Source: Gemmatimonadota bacterium (GTDB lineage: Bacteria > Gemmatimonadota > Gemmatimonadetes > Gemmatimonadales > GWC2-71-9). From it: a stretch of DNA of 7,897 bases. The notes beneath the pieces were generated by a model. The model searched no databases. It was not told where the DNA came from and was given only the letters and a program-made list of their open reading frames with translations. A program made the translations under genes and the position numbers. The DNA is taken from contig QHUQ01000197.1 of NCBI GenBank assembly GCA_003221985.1, positions 1-7,897 on the forward strand. Reading direction: 5' to 3'. Shown piece by piece: positions 1-5,924 of the stretch (the stretch's first letter is position 1; every line of letters begins with the position of its first letter).

Positions 1-121
1 GCCCGACGCCGAGGATCTTCGCGAGCGGGGCGCGCGGCAGGTCGCCCGCGAGCTCCGCGATGACGGCGCACGTCTTGGTGCTGCCGAGGTCCAGGCCGGC
101 GACGAGGCGGCGGTCCGCCAT
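1..121 (-). CDS. ftsA: Cell division protein FtsA, N-terminal fragment (cut by window edge)
   Basis: FtsA is the actin-like ATPase that tethers FtsZ filaments to the inner face of the membrane and helps recruit later division proteins. Only the first 40 codons lie in the window, starting MADRRLVAGLDLGSTKTCAV. Residues 9-21 (GLDLGSTKTCAVI) match the phosphate-1 loop of the actin fold as seen in FtsA, and the following IAE fits the family. The ATG at 121-119 shares one base with the ftsQ stop codon (TGATG), and a GGAG Shine-Dalgarno sequence lies 6 nt upstream, which supports this start. The position after ftsQ is the standard dcw order, and ftsZ would be expected next, outside the window. MreB or another actin-like protein is possible from so short a piece, but the context makes FtsA much more likely. 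Confidence 0.9.
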   Translation of the reverse strand, partial: MADRRLVAGLDLGSTKTCAVIAELAGDLPRAPLAKILGVG

Positions 122-825
122 CAGGCGCTCCGGGCACTCCGGCGCCGCACGACGACCTGTCCGGCGTACCGGCCGTCGAGCTCCGCGTAGGGGCGCGCTT
201 TCGCCGCCAGATCCCTCGCCACCAGCATCACCGCCTCGATCACCTCCGGCCCCGCATCGCGGCCCAGCAGCACGCGATGCGCGCCCAGCTCGAGAAGCAC
301 GTCACCGCGCGGTGTATTCACCCGCGCGGCATCGATCGATTGGAACAGCGCGGGATCGAACGCCTGCACCCGCGCCAACAGACCGACGACCCCACTGTCC
401 GCCGCCCGCACGATCGGGAGATCGAGTCCCGCCGGATCGAAGGGCATCGCCCGCCCGTCCGCCGCGACCGGCGCCAGCGCGCCGCGACCGTTCGCCACCA
501 GCGCCACCGGCTCGACCTCGCGCACGATCACCTTCAGCGATGCCGGCGGGCGGCGGATGACCGAAGCATCGGCAACACCATCCAGCCCGCGCAAGCGCTC
601 GGCGAGCACGCGCGTATCGTCGAACACGCTGGCGCGGGGCGACAGCCCGAGCGCCGCCAAAACCTGATCGGCATCCAGATAGCGGATGCCGACGAGCTCG
701 ACCTGCCGCACGCGGAAGAATGCCAGGCGGCGCAGCGCGAGCGGCGCCGCCATCCACATCGCCATCACCAGCAGCGCCGCGCCGGCCCACAGCAACACCT
801 GCCGGGACTGCCGCGGCCACTTCAC
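121..825 (-). CDS. ftsQ: Cell division protein FtsQ (DivIB family)
   Basis: FtsQ is a bitopic membrane protein that links the early divisome to FtsB, FtsL, FtsW and FtsI through its extracytoplasmic part. The 234-residue product has a short basic cytoplasmic tail (MKWPRQSRQ), one membrane segment at about 10-30, a POTRA-type domain at about 37-107 (starts FFRVRQVELVG, ends VIVREVEPVAL) and a beta domain to about 228, ending in AGQVVVRRR as is common in FtsQ. It is somewhat shorter than the E. coli protein (276 aa), mostly through short termini. The start is GTG at 825-823, overlapping the murC stop by 4 nt (GTGA), with GGGGAG 7 nt upstream. It ends in TGATG with ftsA. Assignment rests on domain order and the position between murC and ftsA, since FtsQ sequences are poorly conserved. 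Confidence 0.93.
   Translation of the reverse strand: MKWPRQSRQVLLWAGAALLVMAMWMAAPLALRRLAFFRVRQVELVGIRYLDADQVLAALGLSPRASVFDDTRVLAERLRGLDGVADASVIRRPPASLKVIVREVEPVALVANGRGALAPVAADGRAMPFDPAGLDLPIVRAADSGVVGLLARVQAFDPALFQSIDAARVNTPRGDVLLELGAHRVLLGRDAGPEVIEAVMLVARDLAAKARPYAELDGRYAGQVVVRRRSARSA
128..131 (-). promoter_or_regulatory. Ribosome binding site of ftsA
   Basis: The minus strand reads GGAG here, 6 nt before the ATG of ftsA and inside the last codons of ftsQ. It supports the TGATG-coupled start. Confidence 0.6.
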
Positions 826-2231
826 GCGACCGCTCCCCGCTCCCGGCTCCCGTTCCCCAGGATTTGCAGCAGCTCAGGTCCGACCCGTGTGATATCGCCC
901 GCCCCCAGCGTGAACACGACATCGCCCCCGCGCACCGCGCGGGCGACATGCGTCGTCAGTCCCGCGCGATCGCGCACCGCCACCGTCGCGGCGCCCGCGC
1001 GCGTCGCGCCGCGCACCACGAGGTGATGCGTCACGCCGGCGAGCGGTTGCTCGCGCGCTCCGTAGATCGGTGCCACGACCACCATGTCCGCCGCGGCGAG
1101 CGCCTTCCCCAACGCCTCGCCATGCAATGCCGTCCGTGAATAGAGATGCGGCTGAAACACCGCGACCACGCGCCGCCCGGGAAACGCCTGCCGCGCCGCC
1201 GCCAACGTCGCCGCCACCTCCGTCGGGTGATGCGCGTAATCGTCGACGACGGTCACGCCACCCGCGTCACCCAGTCGCTCGAAGCGCCGTCCCACACCGC
1301 GGAACGCCGCCAACGCGTCCGCGCCGGCCTGCACATCCGCGCCCAGCGCCTGCAGCACGCCGAGTGCGGCGGCCGCGTTGCGCACGTTGTGCATGCCCGG
1401 CACCGCGAGCTGCAGCTCGACCGTGTGGCCGCCCGGCAGCGAGATCGTCGCCCGCGAGCCGCCCGGCTCGAGTCGCACGCCGCGAATGCGCACGTCCGCC
1501 GTCGCACCGAGGCCGACGCGCCACACCGGCGCGCTGACTTGCAACGCGACGCGGTCCGCACCCACGTCGTCCGCGCCGACGATCACCCGTGCCGCGCGGC
1601 CCGCAAAATCGGCGAACGCTTGCTCGAGCGCGTCCACGCTGCCGTAGCACTCGAGGTGATCCGCTTCGACATTGTTCACGACCGCGATCGTCGGCTGCAA
1701 CGACAGGAAGGCCTTGTCGTACTCATCGGCCTCCACGACGAACAACTCATCACCGCCGATGCGGGCGTTGCCGCCCCAGGCAGCGACACGGCCGCCGGCG
1801 AGTCCCGTGGGGTTTCGCCCGGCGGCCGTGAGCGCCTCAGTCACCATCACCGTGGTGGTCGTCTTGCCATGCGTGCCGGCAACCGCCACGAGGCTCGCTC
1901 CACCGCCGGACACCAGCTCGCCCAGCGCATCGGCGCGACGCACGACCGGCAGGCCCAACGCCCGGGCCCGTTCCAACTCCGGATGGTCTTGCGGGACTGC
2001 GGCCGTCACGACAACGGCCCGAACCCCCTCTACATGGCTGGGATCGTGGCCCCGCCAAACACGAACGCCCAAGGCGGTGAGATCATCGACACCCGCCCCA
2101 GAAGCCTCGGAATCACAACCGGTTATGACGACTCCCCGGTGCGCGGCAATCATCGCCAGGGCGCTCATCCCCGCCCCAGCTATGCCCATGAAGTGGATGG
2201 GTCGGGGATCCCCGGTTAGAAACAAGGTCAT
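822..2231 (-). CDS. murC: UDP-N-acetylmuramate--L-alanine ligase MurC
   Basis: MurC is the cytoplasmic ATP-dependent ligase that joins L-alanine to UDP-MurNAc, the first amino acid of the stem peptide. The 469-residue protein is of normal length. The N-terminal Rossmann domain shows HFMGIAGAGMSALA (13-26). The central ATPase domain carries the P-loop GTHGKTTTT (119-127), EADEYDKAFL (167-176) and NNVEADHLECYG (186-197). The C-terminal domain has RRFERLG (315-321), DDYAHHPTEV (330-339), FQPHLYSRT (359-367) and APIYGAREQP (387-396). These separate it from MurD, MurE and MurF; Mpl is the closest alternative but does not fit the dcw position. The ATG at 2231 lacks a visible Shine-Dalgarno sequence. 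The gene follows murG after a 24-nt gap and overlaps ftsQ by GTGA. The last ten or so residues come from a short repeat tract. No murB or ddl follows it. Confidence 0.97.
   Translation of the reverse strand: MTLFLTGDPRPIHFMGIAGAGMSALAMIAAHRGVVITGCDSEASGAGVDDLTALGVRVWRGHDPSHVEGVRAVVVTAAVPQDHPELERARALGLPVVRRADALGELVSGGGASLVAVAGTHGKTTTTVMVTEALTAAGRNPTGLAGGRVAAWGGNARIGGDELFVVEADEYDKAFLSLQPTIAVVNNVEADHLECYGSVDALEQAFADFAGRAARVIVGADDVGADRVALQVSAPVWRVGLGATADVRIRGVRLEPGGSRATISLPGGHTVELQLAVPGMHNVRNAAAALGVLQALGADVQAGADALAAFRGVGRRFERLGDAGGVTVVDDYAHHPTEVAATLAAARQAFPGRRVVAVFQPHLYSRTALHGEALGKALAAADMVVVAPIYGAREQPLAGVTHHLVVRGATRAGAATVAVRDRAGLTTHVARAVRGGDVVFTLGAGDITRVGPELLQILGNGSRERGAVA
831..858 (-). repeat. 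Short degenerate tandem repeat (GGGAGC-type units) at the murC 3' end
   Basis: On the minus strand four imperfect units follow one another: GGGGAAC, GGGAGC, CGGGAGC, GGGGAGC. They encode most of the MurC tail (NGSRERGAVA), which lies past the last recognisable MurC segment (GPELLQILG), and the last unit acts as the ftsQ ribosome binding site. The repeat is clear by eye. That it arose by repeat expansion is inferred. Confidence 0.6.
833..838 (-). promoter_or_regulatory. Ribosome binding site of ftsQ, formed by a GGGAGC repeat
   Basis: The minus strand reads GGGGAG, 7 nt before the GTG start of ftsQ. It fixes the GTG as the start. The motif is the last unit of the short repeat tract that forms the end of murC. 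Confidence 0.6.
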
Positions 2232-2255
2232 CTGTGGGGAGCTAATATAGGAAAT
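2232..2255 (-). promoter_or_regulatory. AT-rich murG-murC gap, possible internal promoter
   Basis: This is the only true gap between genes in the window. The minus strand has TATATT (2249-2244), one base off the -10 consensus, ending 12 nt before the murC ATG. I see no good -35 match at the right spacing (TTTCGC at 17 nt is poor), and no Shine-Dalgarno sequence before murC. If it works as a promoter, the transcript would have almost no leader. It may equally be chance AT-rich sequence. Confidence 0.25.
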
Positions 2256-3341
2256 TTACTCAACTTGCGAAAGCTCTAAAACCTTTTCCATGATGGTTCG
2301 GGCGGCGTTCGGGTGCCCCCGTTTTCGGGCACTGCGGGCCAATTCCTCGAGCCGGACCCGGTTCTGGACCAGCGACGTGATGGTCTTGGCAAACGACTCG
2401 GCCGCGAGCTCGCTCTCGAGCAGCAAGACACTCGCGCCAGCGTTCGCCAGGGCGTGGGCATTGAACGTCTGATGGTCCGCCGCCGCCGTCGGCAGCGGCA
2501 CCAGCACACTCGGCTTCCCCCACGCGCACAGCTCCGCCACCGTCATCGCGCCCGCGCGCGCGACGACGAGATCGGCGGCCGCGTACGCCGGCGCGATCGG
2601 ATCGAAGAATCCGCGGACCACGACGCGCCCGGGCACCGCCAGGGCGGCGTAGCGTGATTCGTGCGCCGCGCCGGTACCCCAGAGCAGATTCACGTCGCGC
2701 AGCAGCTCGAGTCCCAGCGCGCGCGCGAGCGTCTCGTTGAGCGCGCGCGCGCCCTGACTCCCGCCCACGACGAGCACCGTGCGCCGCTCGGCGGCCAAAC
2801 CGAATTCGCTGCGTGCCGCGACCGCGTCGACCCGGCCCAGCGGCGTGATCGGATTGCCGAACACGAACACCGGCGTTCGTGGGCCGGGCGAGAGCCGCAG
2901 ATTCGCTTCCGGAAATCCGAGGTGCACCTGCCGTGCGCCCCGCGCCAGCCAGCGCGTCGTGAGTCCGGGGAACGCGTTCTGCTCCTGCAACGCCGTCGGA
3001 ATTCCGGCGCGCTGGGCGCGCCACACGACGGGCCCCGCCGCATAACCGCCGGTACCGATGACGATCGCCGGCCGCTCGTCCTGCAACACGCGTCCCGCCG
3101 ACCGCCAGGCCCGCAGCGCGATCATCGGCCAGCGCAGGTTGCGCCACCACGCTCTGCGGTAGAACGGCTCCATCGGGAGCAGATGGAATCGGAAGGGATG
3201 GCGCGGCAGGATCTGGGCTTCGATGCCACGCGCCGCGCCAACCAAAACGACGTCGTGGCCGAGATCGGCGGCGACGCGCGCGAGCGCGAGCGCGGGCATG
3301 AGGTGGCCGCCGGTGCCGCCGCCGGCGATGAGAATCTTCAA
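2256..3341 (-). CDS. murG: UDP-GlcNAc:lipid I GlcNAc transferase MurG
   Basis: MurG is the peripheral membrane GT-B glycosyltransferase that turns lipid I into lipid II on the cytoplasmic face. From the chosen TTG start the product is 361 aa, close to E. coli (355). The N-terminal domain opens with KILIAGGGTGGHLMPALALA (2-21; H13 in the GTGGH loop), then GTGGYAAGP (97-105) and QEQNAFPGLT (119-128). The C-terminal donor domain has GGSQGARALNE (193-203), ARAGAMTVAE (261-270, with the UDP-sugar binding Glu at 270) and ADHQTFNA (288-295). The start is uncertain. The frame stays open to GTG at 3449 (397 aa), with an ATG at 3416, but the 36 extra residues are encoded by a palindromic repeat and have no place in the family, which begins just at KILIAGGGTGG. 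The TTG has no Shine-Dalgarno sequence but overlaps the stop of a 30-codon leader (TTGA). Confidence 0.95.
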   Translation of the reverse strand: MKILIAGGGTGGHLMPALALARVAADLGHDVVLVGAARGIEAQILPRHPFRFHLLPMEPFYRRAWWRNLRWPMIALRAWRSAGRVLQDERPAIVIGTGGYAAGPVVWRAQRAGIPTALQEQNAFPGLTTRWLARGARQVHLGFPEANLRLSPGPRTPVFVFGNPITPLGRVDAVAARSEFGLAAERRTVLVVGGSQGARALNETLARALGLELLRDVNLLWGTGAAHESRYAALAVPGRVVVRGFFDPIAPAYAAADLVVARAGAMTVAELCAWGKPSVLVPLPTAAADHQTFNAHALANAGASVLLLESELAAESFAKTITSLVQNRVRLEELARSARKRGHPNAARTIMEKVLELSQVE

Positions 3342-3430
3342 ATTCGGAATGCGAAATGCGAAATGCGGAATGGAAAGGGCAGGTCGAACCTCACCTTGAA
3401 ATTCCGGATTCCGCATTTCGCATTTCTCAT
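3338..3430 (-). CDS. Possible 30-codon leader ORF between ftsW and murG
   Basis: An ATG at 3430 overlaps the ftsW stop (ATGA) and opens a 30-codon frame starting MRNAKCGIRNFKVRF and ending in FRISHFAFRI. Its TGA at 3340-3338 overlaps the TTG start of murG (TTGA). It lies almost wholly inside the palindromic repeat, so the peptide has repeat-like content and probably no function of its own. A weak GGCGAG lies about 7 nt upstream. Its likely value, if translated, is to carry ribosomes from ftsW to murG. It is seen as an ORF; its translation is inferred. Confidence 0.3.
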   Translation of the reverse strand: MRNAKCGIRNFKVRFDLPFPFRISHFAFRI

Positions 3431-3431
3431 T
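3348..3431. repeat. Palindromic repeat element at the ftsW/murG junction
   Basis: Two 24-bp arms (3348-3371 and 3408-3431) are inverted copies that match at 23 of 24 positions, around a 36-nt spacer. Each arm is itself built of short units, GCGAAAT repeated and then GCGGAAT. The region is visibly richer in A and T than the genes on either side. In the mRNA the arms could form a long stem with the ftsW stop at its 5' base and the murG TTG 7 nt past its 3' base. Both strands have open frames with related peptides (RNAKCEMRN and RIPHFAF types). It resembles the dispersed GCGGAAT/GCGAAAT palindromes found between genes in some environmental genomes, but only one copy lies here, so dispersal cannot be shown. 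No transposase or clear target duplication is visible. Confidence 0.75.
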
Positions 3432-4530
3432 GCGTCGCTCGCCGGGCACGCCCGACGCTTGCGAGCACGCCGGTAGCTGCCAGGGCGACGATCAGTGAGG
3501 ACCGTCCATATGACATGAAGGGTAAGGTCACGCCCGTCGCCGGAATCACCGCCAGGGTGACGCCGATGTGCAGCACGACGCTCAGGCCGATCATCACGCT
3601 GATGCCCGTCGCGAGCAGTTGCCCGAAGGGATCGGTGGCGTGGCGCGCGATGCGAAAGCCGAGCCAGACGAACGTCCCGAACAGCAGCGCGATCATCACC
3701 ACGCCAAGGAAGCCCCACTCCTCGCCGATCGTCGAAAAAATGAAATCGGAATAGGCGTAGGGCAGGTAGCCGAGCTTCTGTTGCCCCTGTCCGAACCCCG
3801 CGCCCAGCAGCTGTCCCGCGCCGATGCCGGTGAGCGATTGCTGGACCTGCCAGGTCGCTTCCGTGGGGGCGGCGCCGGGGTTCAGAAACGTCACCACGCG
3901 CGCGAGCCGGTACTGCGCCGTCGCCACGGCGCCGTAGAGCAGCGGCCCCGCCGCCACGCCGAGCGCGAGGAAATGCCCGATGCGCGCGCCGGCGGTAAAC
4001 AGCACGCTCCCCGCCAGCACGGCGACGAGCAGCGCCATCGACAGATGCGGCTCGAGGAAGATCAGACCGACGACGGGCCCGAGAATGACGACGAAGGGCA
4101 GCACGCCGAGCTTGAAGTCGCGCAGTTGCTCCCCTTTCTTTGCGGCGAGCATCGCGCACCACACCACGACCGCGAACTTGGCGAGCTCCGACGGCTGCAG
4201 CGTCAACACGCCGAGGTTTACCCAGCGGCGCGCACCATTGATCGTGGGCGTGATGGGATGGGTGAACGGCAGCAAGGGAATGAGCAGCAGCAGGACGGTG
4301 ACGCCGAGCAGCGGCCACGCCCAGCGCTGCCAGCGGTGATAGTCCATGCGGGCGAATACAACGGCCAGCAGGGCGCCGACGGCGGCGCCCACCGCCTGGC
4401 GCAGCGCGAAGCTCGCGCCTACCTGGCCACCGGCGGTCGTGACGAGACTCGACGCGCCGTACACCGCCGCCAGGCCGAATACGACGAGCACGGACGTCAC
4501 GACGGCGAGCAGCCGCCCTTCCCAGGTCAC
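3427..4530 (-). CDS. ftsW: Septal peptidoglycan polymerase FtsW (SEDS family)
   Basis: FtsW is the SEDS glycosyltransferase that polymerises lipid II at the division septum together with the transpeptidase FtsI. From a GTG start at 4530, overlapping the murD stop by GTGA, it has 367 aa; a longer frame to 4602 would add 24 polar residues inside murD and is unlikely. About ten membrane segments are visible. Conserved parts include INGARRWVNLG (97-107), LQPSELAK (111-118), the extracellular segment GAGFGQGQQKLGYLPYAYSD (243-262) with the expected catalytic Asp at 262, FIFSTIGEEWGF (263-274), and TLPFMSYGRSS (335-345). Two positions differ from the commonest pattern: PYAYSD for PEAHTD, and YGRSS for YGGSS. 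RodA and SpoVE are close relatives; the place between murD and murG favours FtsW. The stop overlaps an ATG (ATGA) of the leader before murG. Confidence 0.95.
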   Translation of the reverse strand: MTWEGRLLAVVTSVLVVFGLAAVYGASSLVTTAGGQVGASFALRQAVGAAVGALLAVVFARMDYHRWQRWAWPLLGVTVLLLLIPLLPFTHPITPTINGARRWVNLGVLTLQPSELAKFAVVVWCAMLAAKKGEQLRDFKLGVLPFVVILGPVVGLIFLEPHLSMALLVAVLAGSVLFTAGARIGHFLALGVAAGPLLYGAVATAQYRLARVVTFLNPGAAPTEATWQVQQSLTGIGAGQLLGAGFGQGQQKLGYLPYAYSDFIFSTIGEEWGFLGVVMIALLFGTFVWLGFRIARHATDPFGQLLATGISVMIGLSVVLHIGVTLAVIPATGVTLPFMSYGRSSLIVALAATGVLASVGRARRATQ

Positions 4531-5924
4531 TGTGCTTCGACTAGTCGCCGGAATGTGGCCCCCCGCTCCTCGTAGTTCTTGAACATGTCGTAGCTCGAGC
4601 ACGCGGGCGACAGCAGGACGGCATCGCCGCGTTGCGCCGCCCGCCGGGCACGCTCGATCACATTTTCGAACGTCGTGCCGCGTTCGAGCGGCACCTTGCC
4701 TGTGAGATCCTGCTCGATGAGTGGCCCTGCTTCACCAAAGGCGATCACGAGCCGACAACGATCGGCCAGCAGCGGGGCGAGGCTGGTATACGGCTCGCCC
4801 TTGTGCCGGCCGCCCAGCAGCAGGACGTACGGCCGCTGCATCGCGATCACGGCCACCGTCGTTGCCGCGATGTTCGTCGCCTTGGAATCATTGATCCACA
4901 GGACGCCGTTCACTTCGCGCACCGGCTCGAGGCGATGTGGCAGCGGCCGGAACGAGCGCAGCCCCTCGGCAATCAAGGGCGTGGGTACGCCGGCTTCGTG
5001 CACCGCGAGCGCCGCGGCCAGCGCATTCGCCACGTTGTGGTCGCCGAGCAGGTGCAGCTCCTCGCGCTCGAGCAGCACCTCTCCGCCGAGCCGCAATGTC
5101 CGGCTCCCACGATCGTACCAGGCATCGCTCTTCTTCAGAAGCGAAAAGTGCACCCGGCGCCCCGCGACCCCCTGGGCGAGCTTGAGGACCAACGCGTCGT
5201 CGGCGTTCAAGACCCACACGTCGTCATCGCCGGCGTTGCGAAACAACAACCGCTTGTCCGCATAGTACGCGTCGGCCGACGGGTACCGGTCCAGATGATC
5301 GGGCGCCAGGTTGGTCAACAGACCCACGTCGGGGGCGAAGTTCGGGCTGTCGTGCAATTGAAACGAGGAGACCTCGAGGCTGAGCCATTGGAAGCGCTCG
5401 TTCGACAGCGCGAGATCGGTCACGGGCCGGCCGATGTTGCCCGCGGTCGTCGCGCGCAGGCCGGCCGCACTCAGCAGATGCGCGACGAGCGCCGTCGTTG
5501 TGGTCTTGCCGTTGGTTCCCGTGATCGCGATGCTGCGCGTGCCGGGCTGCAAGGCCGCGAGGGCGCGGAAGCCGAGATCGAGCTCAGAGACGATCTCCAC
5601 GCCGGCATGCCGCGCGGCGGCCAGAACCGGTGCGTCAGGCGGAACGCCCGGCGAGACCACTACACCGGCGGCCTGACGAATCTTGTTGACGTCGTGGCGG
5701 CCGATTTCGACGTCGATCCACGGCACACCCTTCAGCGCTTCGGCGGCTGCGCCGGCGTAGGGATGGTCGGACGCATCGCTCGCATAGACGCGCACCCCTT
5801 CGCGCGCCAGCAACCGCGCGGCGGCGACGCCACTCTTGCCGAGCCCGATGATCGCCACCACGCTCCCCGCGCGGCGCCAGGCATCGGGTACCAGCCGGGG
5901 GGTTGGGGAGACCTGCTCGATCAT
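4527..5924 (-). CDS. murD: UDP-N-acetylmuramoyl-L-alanine--D-glutamate ligase MurD
   Basis: MurD is the cytoplasmic ligase that adds D-glutamate to UDP-MurNAc-L-Ala. The 465-residue product is slightly longer than E. coli MurD (438), partly from an N-terminal tail of about 20 residues. Domain 1 has IIGLGKSGVAAARLL (25-39) and SPGVPPDAPVL (91-101). The ATPase domain has GTNGKTTTT (136-144), NIGRP (163-167), LEVSSFQL (183-190) and LAPDHLDRY (206-214), with K224 as the probable carbamylated lysine. The C-terminal domain has HRLEPV (330-335), NDSKATN (345-351), LLGGRHKG (369-376) and SPACSSYDMFKNYEERG (439-455), which is typical of MurD. The ATG at 5924 overlaps the mraY stop by ATGA, with AAGG close upstream. 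The frame runs on to 6008, but that part is inside mraY. The end overlaps ftsW by GTGA. Confidence 0.97.
   Translation of the reverse strand: MIEQVSPTPRLVPDAWRRAGSVVAIIGLGKSGVAAARLLAREGVRVYASDASDHPYAGAAAEALKGVPWIDVEIGRHDVNKIRQAAGVVVSPGVPPDAPVLAAARHAGVEIVSELDLGFRALAALQPGTRSIAITGTNGKTTTTALVAHLLSAAGLRATTAGNIGRPVTDLALSNERFQWLSLEVSSFQLHDSPNFAPDVGLLTNLAPDHLDRYPSADAYYADKRLLFRNAGDDDVWVLNADDALVLKLAQGVAGRRVHFSLLKKSDAWYDRGSRTLRLGGEVLLEREELHLLGDHNVANALAAALAVHEAGVPTPLIAEGLRSFRPLPHRLEPVREVNGVLWINDSKATNIAATTVAVIAMQRPYVLLLGGRHKGEPYTSLAPLLADRCRLVIAFGEAGPLIEQDLTGKVPLERGTTFENVIERARRAAQRGDAVLLSPACSSYDMFKNYEERGATFRRLVEAQ

Noticed and set aside
1146..2219. 357-codon plus-strand ORF opposite murC, and similar ones at 2661-3476 and 3568-4575
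   Set aside because: All are antisense to genes with clear motifs, and their arginine- and histidine-rich products match no family I know.
3341..3402. Similar GAATTTGAAG and GAATTTCAAG copies as a target site duplication of the palindrome
   Set aside because: One copy lies inside the spacer instead of flanking the outer end, and they differ by a base, so they do not bracket an insertion.
3372..3407. Palindrome and spacer read as an intrinsic terminator between ftsW and murG
   Set aside because: No run of T follows the stem on the coding strand and the arms are not GC-rich. A stop to transcription here would also cut off the essential genes downstream.
3338..4318. 326-codon minus-strand ORF overlapping ftsW in another frame
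   Set aside because: It is an arginine- and alanine-rich shadow of ftsW. Only its last 30 codons, after the ftsW stop, are of interest, and those are listed as a possible leader.
4538..4547. Perfect 10-bp palindrome CGACTAGTCG just before the ftsW start
   Set aside because: It encodes MurD C-terminal residues, has no loop for a hairpin, and a 10-bp palindrome is expected by chance in a window of this size.
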